Origin: Solibacillus merdavium
Lineage (GTDB): Bacteria > Bacillota > Bacilli > Bacillales_A > Planococcaceae
Direction: 5' to 3'
Assembly: GCF_014836935.1 (NCBI RefSeq)
Contig: NZ_JACSPW010000025.1
Location: forward strand, 1-32,070
Length of the DNA stretch: 32,070 nucleotides
The translations under genes were made by a program, and so were the position numbers. The notes beneath the pieces were generated by a model. It was not told the DNA's origin. It did no database searches and saw only the letters and a list, made by a program, of their open reading frames with translations. Below, piece after piece: positions 1 through 7,189 of this stretch (positions within the stretch are counted from its first letter, which is position 1; each line of letters starts with the position of its first letter).

Positions 1-837
1 ATACATTTCGAAAAAAATTTTTTGGCACTCAAAAATGGCGTGAGCCATTGATATATCAACATTTATAGAGGGAGGTAGGCTAAAGAAGTTATAACGAACA
101 TAACCTACTTTACCTTCCACATGACCTTTTTCATTTCCTTTTCGTGGGTTACATACTTGCACTTTAAACCCGTAATATTGTTGGAAATGTCGAAAGGCTT
201 CTGTTAGTTGTGCCTCTGAATCGCCTTTTCTTACCTTTTTCACCGCAGGTGTTAAGTTATCAATTCGAATGCTCAATGGGACACCACCAGCCTGTTTAAA
301 TAACACTTGAAGTCCGCCTAAAAAGTATTCTAAATTTTCACCCGGCATCGGTACCGCAAATGCTGTATTACTTGCTGGAAATGACATGACCAATGCGTGA
401 ACATCAAGTATTTCGCCATCTTGAACAGCTTCCATAATCCCCAAATCTACTTGAGCTTCTCCTTCTGGATGTTCTAAACGTTCATGACCTTTGTCTATTT
501 CGTCTTCTTGTGCTGCTTTCCATTCTTGAATGAAATTACAAAGTGTTCTATAGGAACCTTTGAAGCCCTTCTTTACTAAATCTTCAAATATTTTCTTATT
601 TGTACGGCGTAACTTTTTCTTAAGTTTTAAATCCTCTTCTAACCAATCAATTACGATTTCTCCCCATTCTTCGTCGTACATCATGCCCGTTTTCAAATGA
701 GTTTTCTCTTGAGGCAATTGATCTCCATCGCCATATTTTTTGGCAGTGCGCCAATTCACTTGCATTGTATTGGCAATTTCGGTAATAGATAGTCCTTTTT
801 CATTTCGTAATGTTTTGATACAATTAACTTCAGACAT
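1..837 (-). CDS. istA: IS21-family transposase IstA, N-terminal part (runs off left edge)
   Basis: DDE transposase that cuts and joins the ends of an IS21-type element together with the ATPase IstB. The frame is open from an ATG at 837 down to base 1, giving 279 codons, so the C-terminus and istB lie outside the window. The N-terminus (MSEVNCIKTLRNEKGLS...) is a helix-turn-helix segment with the typical EIANTM...WRTAKKY pattern. Further in are AQVDLG, carrying the first catalytic Asp, and IRIDNLTPAVKK, carrying the second. The third catalytic residue should be beyond the edge. No frameshift or stop is seen in the visible part, so the gene may be functional. Family assignment rests on these motifs; exact subgroup unknown. 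Confidence 0.9.
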   Translation of the reverse strand, partial: MSEVNCIKTLRNEKGLSITEIANTMQVNWRTAKKYGDGDQLPQEKTHLKTGMMYDEEWGEIVIDWLEEDLKLKKKLRRTNKKIFEDLVKKGFKGSYRTLCNFIQEWKAAQEDEIDKGHERLEHPEGEAQVDLGIMEAVQDGEILDVHALVMSFPASNTAFAVPMPGENLEYFLGGLQVLFKQAGGVPLSIRIDNLTPAVKKVRKGDSEAQLTEAFRHFQQYYGFKVQVCNPRKGNEKGHVEGKVGYVRYNFFSLPPSINVDISMAHAIFECQKIFFEMY

Positions 838-995
838 TGCTAGCATCCTTTCTTACCTCCACTTTTTGGATTCGACACCTAAAAGAGTAGAGGGACTTGG
901 GGTGGCTGGCAAGTCTTTTTTTATGCACAAAAATAGTGCAGGACTCTGTACAAATTCTTTGCACTAGTCTGCACTTTTATTTTGCAATAAACACA
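1..995 (-). mobile_element. IS21-type insertion sequence, istA-proximal end
   Basis: The element spans istA plus about 158 bp of non-coding terminus. Between 915 and 995 the terminal region has the multiple short GTGCA/TGCAC-type repeats typical of IS21 ends (for example near 924, 937, 960, 971 and 983). Read outward on the minus strand, the tip begins TGTGTTTATTGC, ending at about 995; 993 is also possible. Immediately to the right, from 996, coding sequence of a DUF2075 gene begins in open frame, which marks the junction. The other end and any target duplication are outside the window. Confidence 0.75.
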
Positions 996-2308
996 TGAGG
1001 AATTTAATCGTTCCGCAACATTCCATTTAGAAACGAAACTTATCAATTACTTCCTTGGTGATGAAAAATATACACTTCAAAACAAAAGTAAAATGGCGAG
1101 CGATTTTACCCATAACTACTACAACAAACCGTACTATGATCAACAGTTATTTAAAGAAATTTGGCAGAAGCTATATGAGCAAAAGCTCGTGGATCATGAG
1201 CTTCATACAATTGAAAACAAAGATATTTTTAAATTATCTCCTTTTAAAGAGCTCTCTCTGGAGCAACTCGAATTAAAAGAAAAGGTACTCGAATTTTGCG
1301 AGAAACAAGTCCAAGCAGCTACATCTGCATATGGCAGCCTGTTAGTTATCGAAGGTGAAGCTGGGGTAGGGAAGAGTGTTGTTTTAAGTTCGATTTTCAA
1401 CACGATTCAAGAGCGAGCTGAGGAAGCATCCTCACCGTTGTATAATACAGAAAATTACTTAGTCGTTAATCATGAGGAAATGTTTAAAACGTATAAAGGG
1501 ATTGCGAAGCAGGTGAAGCATTTAAAAGGAAAGAACTTTGCGAAGCCAACGCCTTTAGTCAATACACTTCAAAAAGAGCAGAAGAAAGTGGATATCATTT
1601 TTGTGGATGAGGCGCATTTATTACTAACTAAATCAGATACGTATAACAACTTCCGTGGAGATAATCATTTAGAGGAGCTTTTAAAGCTAGCAAAAGTAGT
1701 GGTCATTATTTATGACCAAAACCAAGTACTGAAATTGAAAAGCCTTTGGGGTGCAGCGACAGTACAGCAACTAAAAAAGCTAAGCGCTTATAACGAGGAA
1801 TACCAGCTAACAAACCAGTTCCGCATGCAAGCGAATGATGAGGTAATTAACTGGATTAATGCATTCAAACGTAAGCAACTATTGCCACTACCTCATGATG
1901 AGCACTATGAGTTTGAAGTATTTGAAACACTGAAGGCTATGCATGACAAAATTAAGGGGCAAAACGAGGAATATGGTCTGAGCCGTGTTGTGTCAACATT
2001 CGATTATTTACATAAAAAAGATGGCGGTACGTATTATGTGAACGAATCAAATGGCGAATACAAAATGCCTTGGAACACAACAAGTACGAAATACACTTGG
2101 GCAGAAAAGCCAGAAACCATTCATGAAGCGGGCTCTATTTATACAATTCAAGGCTTTGATTTAAATTACGTTGGCGTGGTGCTCGGTCCATCGGTTCAAT
2201 ATGATGCGGCTAAAGATGAAATTGTTATTGATACGAGTAAGTATATGGATAAGGGTGCTTACACAGGTACAGAAGGTATTGCCAATGTGAATGAAGCGAA
2301 AGAAAAGA
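996..2308 (+). pseudogene. GIY-YIG/DUF2075-type DNA/RNA helicase gene, central fragment, interrupted at both ends
   Basis: A P-loop protein of the DUF2075 (Schlafen group 3-like helicase) family. Its frame is open upstream of the first ATG (1093) all the way to the IS21 junction at about 996. The translated upstream residues (EFNRSATFHLETKLINYF...) resemble the segment that links a GIY-YIG nuclease domain to DUF2075 in longer homologues, so the N-terminus has been cut off. Walker A is EGEAGVGKS (bases about 1351-1377) and Walker B is IIFVDEAH (about 1596-1619). An NQFRM motif follows. The coding frame is interrupted at 2308 by the ISL3 element and its last 38 codons continue at 3689. The ATG at 1093 has no convincing ribosome site, so this is a remnant and not a shorter gene. 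Original role unknown; nuclease-helicase fusions of this type are often suspected of defence or DNA-processing roles. Confidence 0.85.
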
Positions 2309-3680
2309 GGTTCTATGTCAAATGTTGGGGTGAAATCTTTATCAAACAGATTTCATCCCACATGACCACCCAAATTTTTATACTTTAAATTTAATAAAAT
2401 CTTTGCCTTAAAGTGATCGAAACGTCTGAATCCATACGCATTCCGTTTCATCACTTTTGTTTTGTTGTTAATGCCCTCCAGAAAACCATTGGAATAGCCA
2501 AATGTAAAGCTATTCAAGATTTCTGTCTGCCAATTTTTAAATGTCTGTATCGTTCGTTTAAATGCAGGAATCCCTGATTCTTCAACTTGTTTGTAGAACT
2601 GAATGAGTCCCTCTTTAATCTTTGATACATCAGGTTCTTTTTTTGCCTGATCAAACCATTCACAGTAGGCTTGTTTTAGTTGATACGCTGCTTTTAATAA
2701 AGGAGACATCTCTGTATAGCGGGTTAAGTAAAATCGATCCGTTTCTTTCAGCTTCTCTGGACGTTTATAGAGCACATACCGCATTCTTTTACACTTTTTC
2801 CGGTCGTATTCGTGCCAGTCCTTTTGAACTTCTCGACGAACCGAATCTAAGGCCCAATAAATAGAACGACAATAATGAAAGCGATCTGCCACAATGACCG
2901 GTCTTCCTAAAGACTGACGGACCGCTGATTTAAAGGAAGGGCTCATATCCATCACAACGATTTCTACGTCACTTCCGTAGCGCTTTAAATAATCTTTAAT
3001 TGTTTCTTTCCGGCGGTTTGGCAAAATATCGATTGGTTCTTTGGTTTCGGCATTCGCAATAATCAATTGATATTTTCCTGCGTCGGTATCGCCTTTATAT
3101 TCATCAATCGCAATCGCTTTCGGCAATTGAACACCTTGGACCATTTCTTTGTGGGCCATTTTCTTAAAGCGACGAATCACTGTTGTGCTAGAGGTACCCG
3201 TAACCTCCGCCGCTTCTTTAAATGTCTTCGCTTTAATCACGCGAATGCTTAACGCTTGATTCGCTTCTTTGGTAAAACGTTGATATCGCTCAATAAAGGA
3301 TGCTTTTTCAGCGAAGCGCTTTCCACAATCGCATGCATAACGACGGCGCTTATAAAAGATTACGGTCATTCGCTCAAACCATTTTAGGTGCTTAATTTTT
3401 TGAATCCGGTAATCGTGCACTTTCGTAGTCCATTGTTGGCAGGCTGGACATTGATGCGCTTGACGGGGGAGTTCAATCGAAATTGCCATACCCATCTCTA
3501 ACTCTTCAATTTTTGTAATTTCTACATCTTTTAATCCTGGGATATTCATGTTAAAATTCATACAGCACAAATCACCTTTCTATTGCTTGTTTCTCGACAA
3601 TTCAAGTATATAAAAAAGTGTGATTTTGTGCTTTTTTTATTGTGAAATTGTTTGAATACCCCAACAAATATTATAGAACC
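2309..3680 (-). mobile_element. Complete ISL3-family insertion sequence (1372 bp) with inverted ends and 8-bp target duplication
   Basis: The left end GGTTCTATGTCAAATGTTGG (2309 on) and the reverse complement of the right end (GGTTCTATAATATTTGTTGG, ending at 3680) share GGTTCTAT and GTTGGGGT, giving imperfect inverted repeats of about 23 bp. The flanking octamers are AGAAAAGA (2301-2308) and ATAAAAGA (3681-3688), a 7-of-8 match with the 8-bp duplication expected for ISL3. Removing the element and one octamer restores the DUF2075 frame exactly, which confirms both boundaries. One intact transposase gene lies inside, so the element could be mobile. Confidence 0.93.
2353..3561 (-). CDS. ISL3-family transposase, full length
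   Basis: A 402-residue DDE transposase that moves the surrounding element. The N-terminus has a zinc-finger pair (CPAC about residue 38, CDCG about residue 77), followed by a helix-turn-helix region (EAAEVTGTSSTTVIRRF). The catalytic core shows AIDEYKG, VVMDMSP and a late Glu in NGFLEGINNKTK, followed by the NAYGFRRFDHF signature of the family. An upstream TTG at 3570 is in frame, but the ATG at 3561 is placed better behind AAAGGTGA. The length is usual for the family and no lesion is visible. Confidence 0.93.
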   Translation of the reverse strand: MNFNMNIPGLKDVEITKIEELEMGMAISIELPRQAHQCPACQQWTTKVHDYRIQKIKHLKWFERMTVIFYKRRRYACDCGKRFAEKASFIERYQRFTKEANQALSIRVIKAKTFKEAAEVTGTSSTTVIRRFKKMAHKEMVQGVQLPKAIAIDEYKGDTDAGKYQLIIANAETKEPIDILPNRRKETIKDYLKRYGSDVEIVVMDMSPSFKSAVRQSLGRPVIVADRFHYCRSIYWALDSVRREVQKDWHEYDRKKCKRMRYVLYKRPEKLKETDRFYLTRYTEMSPLLKAAYQLKQAYCEWFDQAKKEPDVSKIKEGLIQFYKQVEESGIPAFKRTIQTFKNWQTEILNSFTFGYSNGFLEGINNKTKVMKRNAYGFRRFDHFKAKILLNLKYKNLGGHVG

Positions 3681-3688
3681 ATAAAAGA

Positions 3689-3804
3689 TTGTCCTAAATT
3701 CCATCAATATTTTAATGAAACGTGGTATTAAAGGGCTTTATATTTATGCGAGTGATGAAGCGCTGCGTAATAAATTGCTTACGTATCAAAAAGAAAATAT
3801 TTAG
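3689..3804 (+). pseudogene. DUF2075 helicase gene, C-terminal fragment beyond the ISL3 element
   Basis: Joining base 2308 to 3689 gives an uninterrupted tail that reads IVLNSINILMKRGIKGLYIYA and ends with ENI and TAG at 3802-3804. The ILMKRGIKGLYIYA stretch is a typical end of DUF2075 proteins. Together with the part from 1093, the repaired protein would have 443 residues plus the missing N-terminal domain. It has no start of its own and is not expected to be expressed. Confidence 0.88.
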
Positions 3805-3815
3805 TGAATTGTGTG

Positions 3816-3920
3816 ATTAAGGATATTGAATGGGAGTTGAACTCTTGTTTAATATCCCTTTTCTTATGGAAAAACCCTTCAGCATAAAAATATTAAATTG
3901 AGATATAACTATGAGTATGT
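3816..3920 (+). repeat. 105-bp leader repeat, copy 0 (terminator hairpin plus promoter-like segment)
   Basis: This is 105 bp long and matches 5327-5431 with about 9 mismatches and no gaps; the second half recurs at 7072-7121. The first half forms a hairpin (GGATATT at 3821 with AATATCC at 3851, then CCTTTTCTTAT) that would terminate the DUF2075 transcript. The second half carries a possible TTAAAT-N17-TATGTG promoter. Unlike the other copies, no member of the 203-aa gene family follows; the next gene faces the other way. Confidence 0.8.
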
Positions 3921-3970
3921 GTGATTGGTCGGATTAGGTAAGTGAACGGGAACTGTCACAGTTTTTAGAG

Positions 3971-3999
3971 ACAATGGGACAGTGTGCCTGTCCCATTGT
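3971..3999. repeat. Perfect 12-bp inverted repeat
   Basis: ACAATGGGACAG (3971-3982) and CTGTCCCATTGT (3988-3999) pair perfectly around TGTGC. It sits 18 bp beyond the stop of the leftward gene at 4018 and may stop that transcript, but no clear T-run follows on either strand. A second, shorter dyad (ACTGTCACAGT, 3953-3963) lies just to its left, so a REP- or MITE-like element is an alternative reading. Confidence 0.6.
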
Positions 4000-4017
4000 C
4001 CCACATCTGGAAAATTA

Positions 4018-5166
4018 CTAAATATAATAATAGTTATATATTACGTTCTTTAGACGCTGGTTTGTTTGCTCTACAGTGAAGATTCTTTCCTTTTGCGATG
4101 CCGCCCAGATTTTCATGTCTTCGTGTTCAGGATCTGTAGCATCACCTAATATTCTTAAATACTCATTAAATCCATATTCTCCACCTACATCTTCAGGCGG
4201 ACGTTCGCCGTTTCCTTCTAAAAATACTACTTGTAATGAATGGGCTTGTACTTTTTTTTCTAGCGTAATTATATGCATCCAGGAATCACCGAAATCATAC
4301 TGATACAAAACATCTGAGTGTTTTGAGAAGACATCACGTAACGACACAAATCGTTCTTGTACGATTTCCTCATTGTCGAAAGCGGTAAATTCTAATGTTT
4401 CGGGATCATCATCCAACACAATTTTAAGAGGTTTGTTGTTAGCGCGTTTGACGGTAAATTCATGTAAGTGATAGTTTTGCCAGTCAAAAACTGTTTGAAT
4501 GATATTATGAAGATGCCTAAACGAGAAGCTGGAAGGTACGAGTACCCGACGCCAAATATGATGCCCTTCTAAATCTAGTTGAATATTTAGTTGATAAAGC
4601 TCGATATCAAATACTTGTTCGGCTGCTTGATTTACATTTAAGCCATTTAACATCGCTAAACTTTCTATCATTTTATTTCTTGGGTAAAATCCTTTCTTTG
4701 GTCCATCCAGTTGAATCATTCTACTTACTACGAGACTAATATATCGTTGAATTGTCGTATCTTTATCCAGATATTCTGACATCATTTCAATTTCCCGCAC
4801 GGTATTGTTCAGTTTTGCAACCATGCTTCTACTAGCAGTTTTAGAAAATGTAATGTCCTCACCCGAAGCTAAATAATCTTCAATAATGGCTTCTTTGATA
4901 CCCTCCATTCGAAGAGCTACTCGAATCGCCTCTTGAATTACTGCATTGATATTAGAAAGGTCCTTCTTTAATAGACGGTTAATAACGATTGGATATCTTG
5001 TTTCATTATTCATCAAAATCATGACTTTTCTTCTATAAATCGTTACTAGGTTAGCATGCCAGCCCATCAAACTTTTAGGGGATTGCTCGTAGCCTTCTGG
5101 CGACACTAAATCACTTTTTTGAATTTCTAGTTTATCTAGTAATGCCTTTGTACATTGAATAATCAT
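4018..5166 (-). CDS. pRiA4b ORF-3-like domain protein with extra N-terminal domain
   Basis: The 382-residue protein has its C-terminal half (about residues 190-375) in the plasmid pRiA4b ORF-3-like fold: YQLNIQLDL, IWRRVLVPSSFSFRHLH, WQNYHLHEF, YQYDFGDSWMH and RPPEDVGGEYGF are all recognisable. Family function is unknown; members often travel on plasmids and mobile elements. The cysteine that often precedes PPED in the family is absent here. The N-terminal half is less familiar; it contains a GFYPRNKMIESLAML segment seen in other proteins of this architecture. The start at 5166 follows AAAGGACG at good spacing. The gene lies between two direct copies of a 105-bp repeat, suggesting it was inserted or duplicated there. 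Confidence 0.75.
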   Translation of the reverse strand: MIIQCTKALLDKLEIQKSDLVSPEGYEQSPKSLMGWHANLVTIYRRKVMILMNNETRYPIVINRLLKKDLSNINAVIQEAIRVALRMEGIKEAIIEDYLASGEDITFSKTASRSMVAKLNNTVREIEMMSEYLDKDTTIQRYISLVVSRMIQLDGPKKGFYPRNKMIESLAMLNGLNVNQAAEQVFDIELYQLNIQLDLEGHHIWRRVLVPSSFSFRHLHNIIQTVFDWQNYHLHEFTVKRANNKPLKIVLDDDPETLEFTAFDNEEIVQERFVSLRDVFSKHSDVLYQYDFGDSWMHIITLEKKVQAHSLQVVFLEGNGERPPEDVGGEYGFNEYLRILGDATDPEHEDMKIWAASQKERIFTVEQTNQRLKNVIYNYYYI

Positions 5167-5478
5167 CGCTTCGTCCTTTCATTCCGTGAATAATTAAAGG
5201 TATAAGCTCTCACACGGCTTATCCGTATTGCTTAAAGTATAAGCATAGACAGTAATCACTGCAATGTTTAGATAACCATATTTGCATCTGTACACGGCAG
5301 TTGTTCATAACAAAACAATTAAATCAATTAGGGATATTGAATGGGAGTTGAACTCTTGGTAAATATCCCTTTTCTTATGGGAAAACCATCTAGCATAAAA
5401 ATGTTGAATTGAGATATAACTATGAGTATGTAAAGAATTATTCTCGCATAAACCTTGTGCCAATATGGAGGCTATAAA
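5167..5478. promoter_or_regulatory. Intergenic region between divergent genes
   Basis: There is no gene here. The right-hand 105 bp before 5431 is leader repeat copy 1. The rest (5183-5326) is AT-rich without recognisable coding or structure and probably holds the promoter of the leftward pRiA4b-like gene. Confidence 0.5.
5327..5431 (+). repeat. 105-bp leader repeat, copy 1, upstream of first 203-aa gene
   Basis: AGGGATATT (5330-5338) pairs with AATATCCCT (5362-5370) and is followed by TTTCTTAT, forming a terminator-like hairpin. Then come TTGAAT, 17 bp, and TATGTA, a plausible sigma-A promoter about 48 bp before the next gene's start. About 91% identical to 3816-3920. Confidence 0.8.
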
Positions 5479-6090
5479 ATGAGCTCAGAAAAAGACGAAT
5501 TTTTGGATTCAATTGACCCTTTAGAGAGAAGTAAATTGCTAAAGGTTATGAACGGTACCTTTGAAAATCTTGATCGAGAATTAGTCGATGAGTTAGTAGA
5601 AATTGAAGGATTTTTTTACGAGGAAGATGAAGAAGCTATAAATTTTGAAAGCCATAAGAATTCAATGATATTAGAATATATTAACAAGTGCGAGGTACCT
5701 GAAGAGTTTGATCTTGAAGAAAGTGTGTTTGATTTATCACGTAAAATTGTCCATTTTATCTTTAGAAACGGCATCATTGAAGATATGCATGCTGGTAAAT
5801 TTGGTTATGATGAGTTCTTAAAGATTCCTGAAAATACACCTCCAGAAGCCATTAGCCAACTTTCTAATATAGATATGATGGCTTTAAATAAGTACATGAT
5901 GGACCGAGTAGGATATATTCTTCACTTAATTCAAAACGCGGAGTATACTAAGCTTCATTATATACTGGATCAAGAAAAGTATAACGGAGATGACTGGGAT
6001 CGTCCTGATATAGAAAAGATAGAGAAGGATACAGAAGACTTAATTGTAATTGAGTTTTCTGATCTTAAGGATAACGATTATAATATTTAA
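5479..6090 (+). CDS. Conserved acidic protein of unknown function, paralogue A
   Basis: A soluble 203-residue acidic protein with no membrane segment or signal. I do not recognise a named family. Notable stretches are FFYEEDEEAINFES (about residue 45), VFDLSRKIVHFIFRNGIIEDMHAGK (in the middle) and DWDRPDIEKIEKDTEDL (near the end). Start chosen at 5479 behind ATGGAGGC; an in-frame upstream start at 5455 lacks a ribosome site and is not conserved in the second copy. It has the same length as and is about 80% identical to the protein at 7190. Its promoter repeat is shared too. The small size, acidity and duplication would fit an immunity-type protein of a toxin system, but no toxin is nearby, so this is only a hypothesis. 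Confidence 0.8.
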   Translation: MSSEKDEFLDSIDPLERSKLLKVMNGTFENLDRELVDELVEIEGFFYEEDEEAINFESHKNSMILEYINKCEVPEEFDLEESVFDLSRKIVHFIFRNGIIEDMHAGKFGYDEFLKIPENTPPEAISQLSNIDMMALNKYMMDRVGYILHLIQNAEYTKLHYILDQEKYNGDDWDRPDIEKIEKDTEDLIVIEFSDLKDNDYNI

Positions 6091-6092
6091 GT

Positions 6093-6123
6093 GCATCTTG
6101 ATTTAGTCAGGATGTATTTTTTT
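6093..6123 (+). terminator. Rho-independent terminator after paralogue A
   Basis: CATCTTGA (6094-6101) pairs with TCAGGATG (6107-6114) with one G-U pair, and a T-run follows at 6117-6123. It starts three bases after the stop codon. The same structure follows paralogue B. Confidence 0.85.
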
Positions 6124-6133
6124 ACAGTAATAC

Positions 6134-6192
6134 AACGACTCAACCACCTGGCGCCGATACAATTATCGACACCAGCTGGCTGCTTAGTCGTT
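6134..6192 (-). terminator. Long two-part hairpin downstream of the leftward 154-aa gene
   Basis: An outer stem AACGACT/AGTCGTT (6134-6140 with 6186-6192) encloses an inner stem of 15 pairs in 16 (6144-6159 with 6164-6179). In the inner stem the two irregular positions become G-U pairs only on the minus strand, which suggests that the minus-strand RNA is the selected form. No good U-run follows, so it could be a structured 3' end and not a classical terminator. Confidence 0.55.
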
Positions 6193-6238
6193 TTAAGCTG
6201 TCTACTTGATAGGGGGGGAAGTCATACATCCCCGTTCT

Positions 6239-6703
6239 TTATATAGTCCCATAAGCATTATCTATTCGATTCACGATAGATGAAATATCTTCATTAATAA
6301 ATTTGTACGTATCTCTAATTCTTACATAGCTTTCAATGGCTAATTCTAAATACTCATCTTCATCAAGCATTTCTTCTAAAGGTTCGCCATGAAAACTAAA
6401 ATCATAAGAACAATCTTCTACTTCACTACCAATCCCTAATTCATGAAAATATTCATCCATTTCCTTCATTAAATTCTCTAATTTTCTATCGGAATAATAC
6501 TTATAGGAATTGCCGTCATACGTTTCAATATATAAATATTTGAACTTATATTCACTCCACAGTTCATCCTCATTAATAAGGAATATAAAAAGAAATCTTT
6601 CCGCATCTGTATCATTTCTATGGTAGAGCTCATCAGAATTTAACTCGTATCTACTAATTCTATTAAGAAAAATTCTTTTGTTTTCTAGCACTATAACACT
6701 CAT
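6239..6703 (-). CDS. Small acidic protein of unknown function
   Basis: A 154-residue acidic soluble protein (many Asp, Glu and Tyr) without a recognised domain. Its middle reads YKFKYLYIETYDGNSYKYYSDRKL and its end has EEMLDEDEYLELAIESYVRIRDTYKF, which looks helical. The start at 6703 is preceded by AAAGGATG. It lies between the two 203-aa paralogues on the opposite strand. It is not a shadow: neither other strand nor frame carries a gene here. Function unknown. Confidence 0.7.
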   Translation of the reverse strand: MSVIVLENKRIFLNRISRYELNSDELYHRNDTDAERFLFIFLINEDELWSEYKFKYLYIETYDGNSYKYYSDRKLENLMKEMDEYFHELGIGSEVEDCSYDFSFHGEPLEEMLDEDEYLELAIESYVRIRDTYKFINEDISSIVNRIDNAYGTI

Positions 6704-6846
6704 TTAATAATCATCCTTTTTACATTGATTTATAAATTATGAGTATTCTAACCAAAAAAGAAGTTTTTTAGCCTTTATAGATACGAATATGATTATAGTT
6801 ATATGTTTGTTTTGGACTATAGATTCGGTTAGTGCACCCGAGTCGC

Positions 6847-6880
6847 ATCCTCCACAGCAACCTCTCCAATATAATTAGGA
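6847..6880 (-). repeat. 34-bp displaced copy of the 3' end of the gene at 8688
   Basis: This segment matches 8717-8750 at 32 of 34 positions. There it encodes YYIGEVAVENVE near the C-terminus of the 160-aa protein. Here it is an isolated scrap directly adjoining the istB remnant, showing that the junction was formed by rearrangement. Confidence 0.75.
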
Positions 6881-6884
6881 AGAA

Positions 6885-7073
6885 GTGTTTCACGACTCGG
6901 TATTGACGGCAGCTTTAACCGAACGGCTCACACATCGAGCACATATCAACAACATGGTTGGTGGCTCCTACCGAATTTTAGAGACGAAAGAATGGATAGA
7001 ACAGAGCAACTTATTGAGGCTCACATTTCAGAGATATACCGTAAAATCACTGTTTTATTTGAGCTTGTTGTAA
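6885..7073 (+). pseudogene. Remnant of IS21-type istB (C-terminal part)
   Basis: The frame reads VFHDSVLTAALTERLTHRAHI followed by NNMVGGSYRILETKEW, which resembles the end of the IstB ATPase (the part with the conserved RLTH and SYR motifs). The P-loop and everything before it are missing, there is no ribosome site, and about 20 unrelated residues follow before the stop. It is a dead fragment. It lies about 6 kb from the istA at the left edge and reads in the opposite direction, so it stems from a separate insertion or rearrangement. Confidence 0.75.
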
Positions 7074-7121
7074 AATCCTTCAGCATAAAAATATTGAATT
7101 GAGGTATAACTATGAGTAGGT
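7072..7121 (+). repeat. Leader repeat, partial copy 2, upstream of second 203-aa gene
   Basis: This 50-bp stretch matches the second half of the 105-bp repeat (CCTTCAGCATAAAAATATTG and the following GAGGTATAACTATGAG). The hairpin half is missing. A TTGAAT element is kept, but the -10 equivalent is TAGGTA, weaker than in copy 1. Confidence 0.75.
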
Positions 7122-7189
7122 ATGCTGCACCATAATTAAACAAAGAACCATTACTCGCAATAACCTTGTAACAATATGGAGGCTATAAA

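Noticed and set aside
740-967. 75-aa open frame on the plus strand over the istA start
   Set aside because: It lies opposite istA and the IS end, has no ribosome site, and the minus strand explains the sequence.
1093-2388. Reading the DUF2075 fragment as a complete 431-aa gene
   Set aside because: The frame is open far upstream of the ATG with family-like residues, and its last 27 codons are ISL3 sequence; it is a double-truncated remnant.
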